Positions 25,836-40,275 of a DNA stretch of 64,000 bases are shown one piece after another. Source of the stretch: Apostichopus japonicus. Lineage: Eukaryota > Echinodermata > Holothuroidea > Aspidochirotida > Stichopodidae. The notes beneath the pieces were generated by a model. It saw only the letters and a list, made by a program, of their open reading frames with translations. It ran no database searches and was not told where the DNA came from. The stretch covers positions 24,287,501 through 24,351,500 of the forward strand of contig NC_092568.1 in assembly GCF_037975245.1 (NCBI RefSeq), read 5' to 3'. Each line of letters starts with the position of its first letter. Positions within the stretch are counted from its first letter, which is position 1. A program made the position numbers and the translations under genes.

Positions 25836-28800
25836 TAATGTATAGCTATGGAATAAGGGCAGCCAGAAGACAACAACGAGGCATTCAATAACGATTCAGC
25901 AGCCATGCTTTTTTCATTACAGTGAGACATTTTACTAGACGTATTTCATCTTGGGAAGACTGTAGGGGTGGGTTGTTAAATCATGCAGACTTGTAAAAGA
26001 GGTGTGTGTAAACATATACAGACATACATGCATACTTGTGCATAGTATATATGGTGTGTGTGTGTAAATGTGAATTAATATATATTATATATATGTTAGA
26101 TATATGTATATGTTAGAAATGTAAGTATATATAGGTGTACATATATGCAAAATGATGTACATCTGTCGAAATGCATGCTACTTTCAAAGGCCATAGGATG
26201 TTTAGACTTGAAGACGAGAAAGATGGGGCTATAAATGACCACCACACGCACAGTGTAAAATTTATGAATATGATGAAACTTTAATATATTTTGAGATGAT
26301 CTGTCAAGTTTTTTAACCATCTTCTTAGCAGCTCAATCTACTGCTGACTGCTGAGCATGATCAATGTCAAGAGATTCCTGATAATTGTAAAAGTTTTGCT
26401 ATTATATGGGATACACACTTGTTTTTTTTCCCCACTAATCATCAGAATACATAATCAATGATTCATATACAAGAATAACTTTACAACATAACAAACAGTA
26501 AAGACTGAAAGTTCATATCAAGAGGACACAATGGAAGTTCCAAGTACAGTAATGCTTCTGCAGAATAATTAATGAGTATTAAAGTACTTTGTATGAAATG
26601 ATGGAAAGGAAAGTCATGTGCACTTCCAGCGTTGCTTACATTAAAATGAACATGATACAGAGCATGCATGGACTTCTTAAAATGCTTTGAAATAATTCAA
26701 ATAAAAAAATAATAACAAATAACACTTAAACATCTTGGTCTTCTTTAATTGTGAATGACATATAAATATTAGATATTTGATAGCAACATCAAGGTCTGAT
26801 TTTAAGTGATAATTAATCATACCCGATATTAATTAAAAACCTCTATAAACAGTCTAGGTTGTACTGTGATACCACTTCTTTTTTCTTTTTTTTTCTCCTT
26901 TGGAAAGCCCCTTTAAAGATACCCAGATACTTAGACACTTTATAGTTAAAAGGTGAGTACAGTATCTTGAAAAGAAGGTTTTACATTCTGCCTTATATAC
27001 TATTGAAGAGATATGCCTGTGAAAAGTGAAGTTTATCATATTTCTTCTCTCTTCCACCCCCCTTTTTGGGTGGAGGGGGTGGCAGGAGTGGGTTCTCCTT
27101 CCACCTGTCCTCCCCCTCCCAAACTCAGGTCTATTACCGTATTAAAGGAGATCATAACGAATATTTTTTTTGGGACTGGTCATATTTAACAGGAATGTTT
27201 AATTGTTTAACCTCAATCAATAGTGTGTTGCCTGATATACTTTATCCATGCAAGAGGAATTTAGGCAGAGAAGGTGGCTTAAATATGTGCATAAGTGGTC
27301 ATCCATCCTGGCCAACTTGACAGGTAATAGACTATAAAGTTACCTAGTGATATTATGTACTGCTACAGAAAATGCCTTCAAGTACATTTCTCCTATCCTT
27401 TTTTTTTCTTCCCATTTTCAAGTTACCTTCATCATTTGGCAGGATTTGACTGTTTGAACTAAAATCTCAATTCTACCTTCTACTGTGTTATTCACTCACT
27501 TCCAACGAGAGAGAAAGAAATTTTATGTTCGGAATATTTTCTGTTCTGTGCTCTTGCAAAATAATAATACCTTGCTGACACAACTGTTCCCCTCTGCTAT
27601 AGGTCACACATTTGCTCAATGCAGGACTACAGTTACAACATAGTATAGAACATCAATGAAATGCCCTGATTTTGTTCCACTGTTTAATTTCCTCACAAAG
27701 GAAAAAGATTCTTAAATAATTTTTATTATTTAGAGTTCATGTAACGGTAGTTCAGACTATCTTGCCATTCTAAAAAAAAGCAACTAAATACAAGGTGGGT
27801 TTCCCGCCAAATCCTGTGTATTACATGCTCATGAAAATAATGCATTGTCCAGAAAAAAACATTTAGTATGCATGGAATCAGTTGGTTAATTAGTCTAATT
27901 ACTTGATAACAATCCAAAATGATTCCATCACATTTATAAGACTATAGTAGGCCTTATGAAAGTGTTACACTTCTTGGCTAAGTGTTTCTACCTTCCGAAA
28001 GGTAGCAAACTTCCTTGGAGGTATGAAACATCTAACCTGTGCCATTAACGTTCCAAAACATAAAAATGTGTCAATTTTGATTGCTTTTAATTGCCAGAAT
28101 CTCCACATAGAGAATTAATTGACAAGAGCGCTCACCAGAATTGAAGCCGTTTAATTGTGATGACTAATACACAGACTAACAAAGAGATAAACAAACAAAC
28201 ATACAAAGAGAGTATAAGAAACATTTTAAAATATGCATACTCAAGTACATTTGTATTGTAATATTGTAGTTAATCCATGTTCATACTGATTCTCCCTTAT
28301 AAAAATAACAAACACAGTCCAGAAAGTATTTTACACATTTTTGTTGTTGTTGTTGGCCAGCATGATATTCCCAATGGTTTTATTATCTTTTTCAGCATTT
28401 TCCTTTTATGCAGGCTGACGGATGTTTTGCACAAGAGCAGCCAGTTTCTGCAATAATCGGTTGGTGATTTAATAGGCCGTTGTAGTATCTGTGTGTATCA
28501 TAATTGTTTGGCCTTCGCATGCACGAGTAATGTCAATACTGCAGTGATAACATGGCGTGGCAACGGGTGAAGGACTAGCAAATCAGCTCCTGAATTATTC
28601 CAATCGTGGAAGACTCAAAGTCTGCATATTGCTTGACATTTGCAACGTCTAACTCTAAAAACCTTGTGCATCTTGTGCAGTGCACTTATAATGCTTTACG
28701 CCCAATATTCATTAAACCACATATACAGACCTACACTCCATCATCAGCCACACTGTTGCTAGACAATTTATCTGGCATCTCTACATGAAAAGTACTGGCC

Positions 28801-30169
28801 TCAAAGTCAGCATGCTAAAATTACCAAAGGCTGTCTAAAATTACTTGGTGGATTCGAAGCAAGGATGAAATTGTGTACATCCATTTGACTGTTTATATAT
28901 GATAGTGTTAGGGCAAAGCTTGTATAGGAATACTACCAATAAGAGCTGTTAGTAAGTACTTTAAGTATTTACTATACTGTATAGCAACCAAGTATTACTA
29001 TTTGAATATCGAGTATGGTATTAAGTGATGACTGAAGGTTCTCTATAATCTACTGGGACGGTATATTAGGAACAGTGTCAAAAGAAGAGCACTGTGGAGG
29101 CTGCAGCATCCTGAAGTTAGGCTGTGTATAGGACATTATCTTTTGTGCTATGCAGTATAACACAATCGACACTGCTGGGCTATGGAGATAACCAATATTG
29201 CTTGGTATTGATTTAGCCTAGCTGCAGGGGGCTTTACAGCCGCTGCAGCTATTCTTCTTGGCTCAGTACCGTATCTGAACCGAAGTGGATTGTTTTTTCA
29301 TTTGCCTACCTAAACTTAATTTTTCGAACAACATAGCATCTGTGCAGATCACTGCACTAACTTCTTGGTGGACACTGTTGAGATTGAAACTTGGATATAT
29401 GTGACATTTAACAACAAAAAAAGTGACTGGCAGATTTAACTTCTTCATATTTAGGCAATTTGTTTGCTTAAATCTTTGCTTAATACTATTTGTTTTTAGC
29501 AACGTATGACAAGTTATGATTTGGTAGTGCATGACTAATTCCCAATGGAAAATGGATGAGAAATCTTACACTACTGTATAAATAATTAACTACAGAATGA
29601 AGAAAACATTAATTGTATCGTCTCCACCAATAGACTCATCCCTCTGCATCCCAAGTACACTTAAAAAGTTCAAACTTATCAAGTTAGGCAACACATCCCC
29701 TTTCTTCACCGTCATACTGCTTCAAACACTCAATTGTCTTTCAAATATAGCTTTGATAGTTTTCAAGAATTGAAACTAAGCTTTCAAATTTCCTTGAATC
29801 CAGTACTCACAAGTATATAACATTTAATTTTGAACCAATAATAAATAACTTCAACCATGGTTCTATTTCTGCATTAATTGGTGCTAGAAAATACTTTAAC
29901 TTTCAAATGAAAATACTTTTAAAACATATGAATGGATTATTATCACAAATTTTGGAAATATGAGTAACTTTAAAACTAAAAGCCATGACATCAACTAAAA
30001 TAGAAATAAAAGACATGTTTAAATTTCATCTTCTTTTGTCTGGATAACGTTTAAACCAAATACTATGCGTGCAAATACTATCTTTAAAAAAAGATGCGTG
30101 TTAAATTGTAGCTGATTTCCTGGGAAGAGGAGGGATGAAGAATGAACCTCAGAAATAAATGGTTTGAGT

Positions 30170-30551
30170 CAGTGGTGGAGCTAGGGGTATTGGTCGGGAG
30201 GGGCGAGAATGGTCTGTAGGGCCCCTTTCGACACTATCTAAGCGGAGCACCACCACAGGTTGGCGCGTAGCATACAAAAAAATTTTGAGTAAAAATACTC
30301 CCTAGATCGCCGGAAATGACCCTTTCCGGGCCTGGCTAATTTGCAGATAAACGAAGAATAAATATAGGTGTCATCGCCAAATTACACCAACAAAATGTGA
30401 CAAATGTCAATAGGTAGATGAGAGCGCAATAAAAAGTCAATAATCGCGAATAAGTAAAAAGTGGTAAAGAGCTGAAAAGGGCGCCAGCAGTCCATTTGAG
30501 TCCGTCAGGGGGGCCTCCGCCCCCCCTGACTGTATGGACGCTCCGCCACTG
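30170..30551. mobile_element. hAT-type MITE with perfect target duplication
   Basis: A 382-bp element starts CAGTGGTGGAGC and ends with the inverse CAGTGGCGGAGC, so the terminal inverted repeats match with one difference. It is flanked by identical 8-bp repeats GTTTGAGT (30162-30169 and 30552-30559). The CAGTGGYGGA terminus is familiar from hAT MITEs of many animals. The interior is GC-richer than its surroundings and has no transposase frame. A G/C-rich palindrome lies near its right end. Confidence 0.92.
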
Positions 30552-32721
30552 GTTTGAGTATATCTTTCGACTGAGAAACATAGTTAAGTGAGCATCTAGT
30601 TACTTGTAATATCCGCATTCAACAAACCAGGAATACAAGTATGTCTGGTAATACAGAGAAAGCCACAAGATTTTGCCAAACCTGAGAAACAAGTGAAATC
30701 TACAGTAGATGGGGTGACTTGGTGCACTCATCTGTAGTTACAAAGTCCTTACTCAGTAACGTTTCAATATCTGGCATCTCCTAATCTATTTGTGTGACCT
30801 ATGACCCTATACCAGCTCTTCTCTGAAGAAGTCTGACCATGCATGCTGAGCATTAAAGTTTAGCGGCTGAATCATGTACATGAAGTTACGGATAGATGAG
30901 TACAATACTTGAATATGATAGAGACATCAAATGCAAATAAATGACTTTGTGTAACAAGGCATCTATTAAGCCACAAAACAAACTGGTTGCTTTTGAAGGC
31001 TGTTGAGAAAGGTACTCTTGGGAGAAAATCTGTCCCGGAAAAGCGCCAACAGGAATCCAGATGGTTACCGCAATGTCCGAGATAACATAAAGACTGTTAG
31101 GCACTTTGACTGGTACAATGAGAGAGGAAGATGGTCGACCCGAAGTGATCTGTTAATTAGGTTAGGACAGACCACTATACAGACACACTAAAGCAAGCTT
31201 GAGGACAACACAACTATGAAACCAACTCAATGTGTCTTTATTTCCAACCAACCTCCCCCCCCCCCCTGCACCTATCCTCCAACTCCCATCCTTATCTGTT
31301 TTTAAATCCTATCACAAGATAAAGCAGTGTTAAAAGGGGACAGGAAACTTTTGTCCTGAGCCATCTAGTAACTTTAGAGAGGCTTTGAGGAACTGAAGTC
31401 ATTTACTAAAAATGGCTATTTAGTGTTCTGTTGTAAGCTGATGATCGTGCTAATGTAATTGGAACCTTGTAAGGGGGGGGGAAGAAATTTTACTGACCAG
31501 TTAGTAGCCTCGAAGTTCACTTGAAATTAATTGTCATAGACACGGTTACCTCTCCCGTGCACGGATGCCAGTTGATACCTTCCATCATCTTATAGGAACA
31601 AAATGAATTGAAATTGTCCATTAGTAGATGCTTGCCATATAGGTATACATTGCTTTCTTCAATCACCTAATGGTATTTCATCCATACGGTTTAATCAAGT
31701 AAATCAGTCTCTACATTAAGGTTCACTGCAAATTAGCAATTAGTTAAATGTGACAACCTGTTTCAACTATGAACTACTTTGGATGAAAACTGAATACTTA
31801 GTTTTTGTTTGAAGGAGGAAGCTAGGGGAAGGGGATGAGAGGTACTTTTGTCCTTCCACTTATTGTTCTCTTAACATATGGTTCTTTCTCACTTGAATTT
31901 CAGCCGCAACTATAAGTGAGATGGGAAGAGGTGGAATTTCATTCAAACTTTTCGAGAAGATTGGATGATCGGTGGATAAACCATATCATATCTTTTCTTT
32001 CTTCATGCATTTCAGTCACTATGAAAGCACCAATGTTCATTTAATAATACAATGTGTTAGAGCTGCTGGCTCATCCAAAAAGCAGCTGAATGATACAGAC
32101 AAACTGAAAGACATTTTTAATTTAAATTTTGTAGAAAAGGAAAAGATAAGCAAAAACTTAACCTAAAAATTTAACCTGCTGATAGTTGCCCGGTCAGAAA
32201 AGCATTACATATATTAATTAATGATGTATATAACAGCTTTTTCAAGATTTATATGGTGATCAACAATCATACGTAGCTCGAGTACGTCAACAGTTGCTGT
32301 TGACAAGGAAACATGAAGGAAGCAAATAACTATGAATTAACTGTACACACAAAAACAGCAATGCACCTGGCATATATATTGGCCATATATACAATAAGGA
32401 CACGCTTTTAAGCCATCGATGTACCTAGTTATACTTGGTAAATAATTTACTTTGATCCTCAGGATTTGATGGCGTCTTTTGCTGATGATATCTAAAGTCT
32501 ATTTTAGTATCTTTCATGGAGGCTGAGCAATAAAAGTTAACAGTGAAGCTGCAAACAACAATAGGCTGCAAACAACCCTGCACAAAACATTTGTTGCAGC
32601 AAGTCTGATTTCAGAGTAGTCTAATTATGGCTCGGAGGAAGACTGACTTATTTTTTCTACTGCGGTTGATGTCCCAATAGAGAGATGTTCATCTCAATGG
32701 TTCTTGTTTTCTTTTCCTTGT

Positions 32722-33189
32722 TTATAAGTGCATGTTAAGTATATAAACGTAGTTAAAATGCACTAACACAGTAGACATAAATACCACAAAGGTGAAGCAA
32801 CCATTTAAGCAATACCTAAGCAGCAAGACAAGTACAACATGATCAACAAATGTAGGCTTAGCCTTTAGCAAATTCTCTGAGATCAAAATATCTACAGTTA
32901 TATATCTCTTAGTTTCAAACTGCAGCTTCAAAAACACTTCCACATCATAATCTTCACTCAAGGGAATTATAAGGTTCTGCTTGCAAACTCCTAGCAAAAG
33001 CTCTGTTTTTTTTTTCATTTTTAACAAGTGATATACTGTACCTCCGCCTTCAGACCTTATGACAGATGAGTAAATGCTAATGAACAAGAAAAATATTAGG
33101 AATTTGAACAATAAAGGCTCAAACTTCAAACTTAATTTTACCACATCACTTTCAAAAATTTGATTCTCTGTGTGTATGGTTCTGTGCAC
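32722..33189 (-). other. Unassigned 155-codon ORF
   Basis: Open from a GTG at 33189. The first internal ATGs come later. The product is rich in Leu, Phe and Val with two hydrophobic stretches (near the N-terminal third and at the C-terminus). No family is recognised, there is no upstream promoter and no splice context. Most likely a chance frame in AT-rich intron. Confidence 0.12.
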
Positions 33190-36100
33190 TAGTAATCATG
33201 CAATTCAAAAGATAAGGGGGGGGAAAAAAATGACAGATGACCAAAGAGGTTTGACATATAATTTTGTTGATTTCATTTTAAGATGATTTTTCATACTAAG
33301 GATGCAAGCAGATTATTAGCTGATTGTGATAAATTATGTCTGATATTAACTCTGCAGGAAGACAATGCATTAGGACATGCCATATATCAAGCTCAATCAG
33401 TGAACGAGGCTATACTTAACCCGATGAACGTAAAATACATACGGTACATCTTGAAGCTGATTCACATACAAGTACCAATCGGCATCATTATGACTCCATG
33501 TTATCAGGAATTAAGGACCATACGTATTATCAATGTTCAATGTTTGGTATTTTGTGCTATGGTACAACACAACACAAATGGTCAGGGGGAAAAAATTATA
33601 TATGATTTTAAAATTGCTAAGTGTATGTTTTAGCCACAAGCCACATGTAGACAATTAACTTGTGAAAACTGTTTGCAAGTATTTTGTTCAGTACTCTCTG
33701 TATGACAATATGTCAAGAAGAAGACAAAAGTGGATGAAAGAGGAATGAACACTCGAACAACCAACATAATTCAGGCAAAAAGCTGAAGTTTTCTATGGGT
33801 AATTTCTTAACTTTCTTTAATATAGCTGAAAAGCACTTTTAATGCTGTAATTTGAACTTATTTTGCACAATCTGGTGGTGTCATACATGTATACTTTATA
33901 GAACAGTTCCATGACAATGTACCTGGAGGGATATGTTGTTATTATAGACATTGACACTATAGACACTGACATCCCAACAATAGTTATGAAATATAACCAC
34001 CAGGGGACTCTGTATGATGTCCTTTATGGTACTGTATGCCTCAACAAGTTCCAAACTTCAGAGAAACAAAATATATTCCGTTTGAACTTCATCTCACATG
34101 GATGACATTTGAGTCAACAGTTCTTATCTGGTCACATCTGCACTTTGTTTTAGTCATGTAAACTTGTGTGTTCATGAATCCAAATACAAGTAGAATAATT
34201 CAAATCAATCAAATTCATGATTTTTTATATCATCAGAGATGCAGCACACACTTACTAAATACTGACTTATAAATCTATGTTACTTTTTTCATTCTTTCTC
34301 ATTCTTTCTTTGTGCAAAGAAACACTCTACAGATGTCGTCCCCCGATAGATAAATCACCTTCACACATGATAACAAATCTGTTATTGTAAGTAGGTAGCG
34401 ACTATAATACATTTGCAAGATAGCAGTCTGCACAAAATATCAATCAGCTACCGCATTTATAAGTGACTTGCATTGTTTCAATGAGGCAGAAGCACCAATA
34501 CATTATAAACATAACCTTCTCTAATATCATGAAGGTGCCATGAGTCGATCAATTAATCAATGCCTCGTTCCTCAATTTATCATAAAAACTGATCACAGTA
34601 AAATCCATTCCCCAATTTCAGAAGAGATCTATCCTAACAAATCATCAAATTTTCAAGTCAACACCTTCAAATTGAGTTGATTAAAACTTCTTGATAATAT
34701 TGCAAAACTGTTTTTTAAATGGTAACTTGAGACTGGATATATTTCATATTTAATAGCAAATGTTAAGATTGACTTTCATGAGCCACAAACAACATGTGTG
34801 ATCCCACAAAGGTTACTACAGAACATGGTCGACATTAAAATGAGACGAAAACATCCTGATAAGAATGTTCCCAGATCATTAACCATAAAATAAGGATTTA
34901 TTGCATGGAAGTTCAAGCAGTACATTTTGTTAATGCAATGAATGTACACAACAACTTCAAAGCAACAACACGGCTGATTGAATAAATCGGAACATATGTA
35001 GAGTTTATATTACTTTTCGAGAAAGCATCGTTATACTCAACTTACTCTAAGAGTCGACTATATCACTTTAGACCTATATCACTATATCACTTTCCATCAA
35101 CTTACTTTACATAGGACCATGCGTGTACATTTTTTATATAATTTTTCACGTTAAATAAGTTACCAGCTTAAGAGCCTTACATAAGAATAACTTCTGAATG
35201 GCGTTTTAAACTGAAAATTTGTGAATTTAAAATTTAAGAAAAACAAACACATATAAATTTTACTATATTTTTTACATGATAAATTTTACACTTGGTACTC
35301 TCTGCATTGTGCAAACGACCACTTCAAGAAAGCTCTTTCACGTGGGTATTTACATGTATTTCTTTAGAAATCTCATTGACCGAATCTCGCAGAATGCCAA
35401 TCTCCAAATCCCTATTTCCGATTCCTTTCAAATCTACCATTCAGGAGTTCTTTCTAGCAGCAATAATCCAAGTCATATATAGCTATCCGGCTTTGGAATT
35501 AAGGCAAGCATCGGAGTTGGGTATGTGAATTTCACACAGTGAGGGAAACCATGGGGGGGGGTAAAATACACTTTTTTCCCTCTCCCTTTTGTATTTATTA
35601 CACATGTGTATATGAACGTCTCTGTCATTTTTCTTGTCAATGCTTTTTCTTCAAAATTTTAATTCATGATTGATTGAGTAAAGACAACAGAATAGTATTT
35701 GTGATGGGAAGATGTTACTTAACTAAAAGGTTTGCTAATTAAAACCATTCATATATATTGACAGCTGACTTAATCCATGGAAGAGTCGAGAGGCAGGAAT
35801 GAAAACCTATGAAGCAAGGAATAGAATCCAGTACCACAAAGCAAATTACTACACAAATGGACTGGATGAAGAGTAGTTTATTTTTGAGGGGGAGGGGAAG
35901 GGGAGGGGGAGAGGGGGAGGAAGGCGAGGAACAGAAAAATACCAGTTTTAGCATTGTATGAAAAACAAAAACATTCATAAACCCAAACTGGTATCTATTA
36001 TTATCTGATGAAGCCAAAACATCGTCCTCATTTTCTGGATGATATAATTTGACTAGAATCATATTCGATGGATCTTCAACTACACTGAGTTTTGATATAT

Positions 36101-37017
36101 CTGTTTCATCCACTCGCTGCATTTTACCATTTTTCCATGTACGATAAAATGCCAACTATACGACGAATCTGTCTTTCTTAGCTTTTTTTTCATCACAAGA
36201 CCAAAAGATTTGTTCTTATAGCTATAGAGATATATACACACTGTGGGTACTGACATGACTCACAAAACTGATCTACCTCAATTCGTCTGAAATTCTCACA
36301 TTCTAGTTTCAATAGAATTGTAAAATTCTTTGAGACCCAAAATTTAGAGCTTTCCCCTGGAGCTGCTGCTATAATAACAAGCTAGGCCTGGAGATGATTC
36401 TGAGCAGTAGTGTGCTGAGTATAAAGAACCAATAGTGCCTTTATAACTCTGGCCCGGCACAAAGAATTTCACTGTGTGCATCATCGCAGCTTCAATCAAA
36501 GCTATTGATTCGACCCAATTTCTGAACACTTAATTGCATGGATTGGCAGTGCTTGGCTTTTTCAGTTTGGATTGACTAAATTTGTGTCTTATAGGTAGCA
36601 ACATCTAAGCCATGATATTAAGAGAACCCAGATTGCTGCACGGACGCACAGACTTGCGACAGCAGATTTTTAATACAACGAATATATGTCACCGTTCTGT
36701 GTTCGAAAATCATATTACTTATCCTATGGAATCATTGATTTTCAAACATTAATAAATAACACAAAATAAAGGGGGAAAGGATGAAATATTTAGCGACAAA
36801 TGAAACTTCGAGAAATTGAAGAATGCCAAAAGAATCCAACTTTGTGAAATAGTGAGCTTCGTCTAGACAATGATTTTGTGATGGAGAATATACCAGAAGA
36901 GTTTCTCTCTTTAGTAGAACCCTAAGAAAAATATATATTAAGAGGGATCATTCCTATCTGAGTAAAATTAAGGCTAACTTCAAGAGACTAGAGAAATTTT
37001 TTTGCTCAAATGGATTT

Positions 37018-37085
37018 CTAACCGGTGGTCTTAGGATTAAACCCTTGAACTCACTGGTTTGAATCCCATCATGGCCACAAGCACT
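37018..37085 (+). mobile_element. Possible tRNA-SINE head remnant
   Basis: A-box-like GGTGGTCTTAGGATTAA is followed about 30 bp later by B-box-like GGTTTGAATCCC (37056-37067). This is the spacing expected of a tRNA promoter. The downstream body is not recognised. It is short and diverged. Confidence 0.4.
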
Positions 37086-37211
37086 TTCTGCTCTTTTCAA
37101 ATTTTGTTTACAAATTTTCCAGTCAGTTTTCCATTGTTCATTTATTTGTAAATTTCAGATGATTGCAAGTATCTGAAGACAAATTCATTTCCACTGTAGC
37201 CTCTACTGAGA

Positions 37212-37756
37212 TGAAAATCACCTCTAATCAACATTGCCTCTAGGACAATCAACATCAGTCCTAAACAAGAGACATCACCTCAAGGACTATCAACAATGCC
37301 TCGAGGAAATCAACATCATCTCTAGGACAATCAACATCGCCTCTGGGACAAACAACATCATCTGTAGGACAATCAACATCAACTCTAACAAAACCAACAT
37401 CACCTCCAGATAATCGACATCACCTGTAATAATTAACATCATTTCCGGGGTAATCAAAAGAACCTCTAGGAAAATCAACATCACCTCTAGAACAATTAAG
37501 ATCACCTCTAGGACAATCAAGATCACCTCTAAGCATATCAACATTACCTCTAGGCTAATCAACATCAGGCTCTAGGACAATTAAGATCACCTCTAGGAAA
37601 ATCAAGATCACCTCTGAGCCTATCAACATCACCTCTAAACAATCAAGATCACCTCTAAGCCTATCAACATCACCACTAGGACAATCAAGATCATCTCCAA
37701 GCTAATCAACATCACCTCTAAGGCAATCAACATCACTTCCAGAATAACCAGCATCG
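37212..37756. repeat. 21-bp minisatellite
   Basis: About 25 degenerate copies of CACCTCTAGGACAATCAACAT or close variants. Because 21 is divisible by three, the minus strand gives a chance open frame (37290-37565) of seven-residue repeats like MLIVLEV. No splice context or start supports it as a gene. Confidence 0.93.
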
Positions 37757-39837
37757 GTAAATATGCAGATAGCCAATCCTGTATCCATGCTGTTTCTATG
37801 GCAATTCATCAAATTATAATTTATAACTAGATTACCAAAGTACCAACAGAAAAAACAGGTATTGAGGAATAAAATATATATTGACTAGCTAGTTCCCATA
37901 ACTCAAAATTATTCTTCTGGACCCCAACTTATCCTTCCAGTCCTCCAGTGCTCCAGTGCCTCCCAAACAGCTGATGAAGCACTGTATGCTTATAGCTAGT
38001 TGCCTTTCACAACCATTTTCTCCTTCTCACCAGGTTTGCTCGAGTTTTGTGTGGCACCTGAGGAATTGACCTAATGGTCTGTGTCTTAGACTGTAATCCA
38101 GCCATTTTAATTAATGAACTTCAAATGCTTAAATGGTCATTTCTCAAAAAATTAAAGTGGTACAGAAATATAATTTGAACTGAAAGCAATGTTTTTTTCC
38201 AATGGTCTACAACATATCCAAAATTTATTCTGTGCCTTTAAGTCTTCCCTTTACGAACTCATTTTTTAAACAGAGTGGCCAAAAGTACAAGTATAAACCA
38301 CATGGACCTCTTAGTTAGAGTGAAGTATATGAATATTACATGGCTTAATGAGAGCAACACAAAGTAACAAGACAAAACTACACTTTAAGATTTCCTGTTT
38401 TTCATTAAAATCTATAGACGATGATTTACCTAACGCAAAGCTCTGCAAAAGATCACCTTGAATGGAGTCTGTCAATGGTATCCTTTATTTATTTGCCAAC
38501 TGTCTCGATAAATACACATAATAGTTTCTCCGGGATTTGCTTCTTGTGAGCCTCAAAAGTGTGAATTTATTGCTTTTAATAATGCATGAAGATAACACAC
38601 TGGTGGTGCATGGTTACTGTTTGTATTCTCGCATCAAAGAAATCATGCACTATTTTAGAAACTATAAAAAAAAACAAGCATTAACTGAAGAGTTAGCATA
38701 TCGATCATTCACTAATTGATAGGTACATTTTACTTTGGGCTGTAACATTCTGTATAATTTTGACCAAACCCCACAAATTTCCTGGTTTTTGGGGTATTTA
38801 TGAACAACGATACAAGTGATTACCAGTTTCCTATACGTACAGTATGCACTTCCTTTCTATACATAGCTAATACCACAATTGATAACATTTTTGCACTGTG
38901 CCCCCTTTTGACCTCTTCAGGTCATTGCCACCTCTAAATTTAAAGTCTGCAATAAGTCTACCATCACCAACATGGAGCACTGTTTAAGTATGCTTTGTAT
39001 GATTTGATCAAATCAAGTAAAGTACTCACATTAGTTGGATATCCTTCAATCTGGAAAAAAACCTATGCACATAGAAACAGCCTTATAAACTGATTAAATT
39101 ATATAATGTTGTATCTGCCAACATTGGCCCTTTACGTCTATAGTTAATTTCGGTAGATCAAAAGTCATTTTTACTATTATATTATATCAATCACAATTTT
39201 CAGACAATATAATATAAACAAATTATTACTTTTTTCTTCAAAAAATTAAAAATAAGCATGCATAGTAAACATCATTAAAACAAATTGTTCACATTATGAT
39301 TAATCAGCCTTGAGATGCCATATGTAATATATATTGTACAGTAGGGATCTGCATTCTTCCACTCATATATTTTGAAATTTGTTCAAATGTTTTAAGACAA
39401 CTATTTTACCTCTGAGAAACTTGGGTAAAACATCACATTTCGAATCAAAACCAATGATTCCACACAACAAATCAATTAACTTTAAATGTCTGAGTAACTA
39501 AAACCTTAACAAGGATAAACCATTGGGCTACCACAATTGTATTTAATTGAAACTGTCATCTACTGTAGACCTTAAAACTATTTTATACAATGATGAACCA
39601 GAATGTGACATATTTCATAAACCATCTTTATCTTTCTTCTTTTTATCTTTTTCCTTCATTTCCACCCCCCCCCCTCCCCGCAATATCTATTATTTCACCC
39701 CAGGTGGCCAAACAGTCCCCTCCATGAATATGCCAGCCCACGCTTTACATCTTCACGCTCATTTGAACTCAGAGTATCAGCCGAAAACTTATAAAAAGAA
39801 ACAATGCACAACTGTTAACACAAACACTACACTACTC

Positions 39838-40275
39838 CCATGCTACGTATATATACTGTACATCCCATGCTATGTGTATATTTACTGTACATCCCATGCT
39901 ATGTGTATATTTACTGTACATCCCATGCTATGTGTATATTTACTGTACATCCCATGCTATGTGTATATATACTGTACATCCCATGCTATACTGTACATCC
40001 CATGCTATATGTATATATAATGTTCATCCTATGCTATGTGTGTATATATACTGTACATCCCATGCTATATGTGTATATATTATGTTCATCCTATGCTATG
40101 TGTGTATATATACTGTACATCCCATGCTATGTGTATATATACTGTACATCCCATGCTATGTGTATATATACTGTACATCCCATGCTATGTGTATATATAT
40201 ATACTGTACATCCCATGTTATGTGTATATACTGTACATACATCCCATGCTATGTGTACATATACTGTACATCTAT
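39838..40275. repeat. 29-31-bp minisatellite
   Basis: About 14 copies of a unit containing CTGTACATCCCATGCTATGT followed by a variable (TA)n piece, so unit length alternates. Some units carry TGTTCATCCTATGC instead. The open frames of up to 181 codons across it are repeat artefacts. Confidence 0.95.

Noticed and set aside
25266-25891. Possible additional alternative first exon with open frames on both strands
   Set aside because: The region has some CpGs and a TATA-like string, but the available donors are weak and no frame gives a phase-compatible start with good context.
35739-36155. 138-codon minus frame starting AFYRTWKNGKMQ
   Set aside because: It starts from a TTG directly after a stop, the second half runs through a C-rich low-complexity tract, and no donor or family was recognised. 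The first 65 residues look protein-like, so a decayed element is possible.
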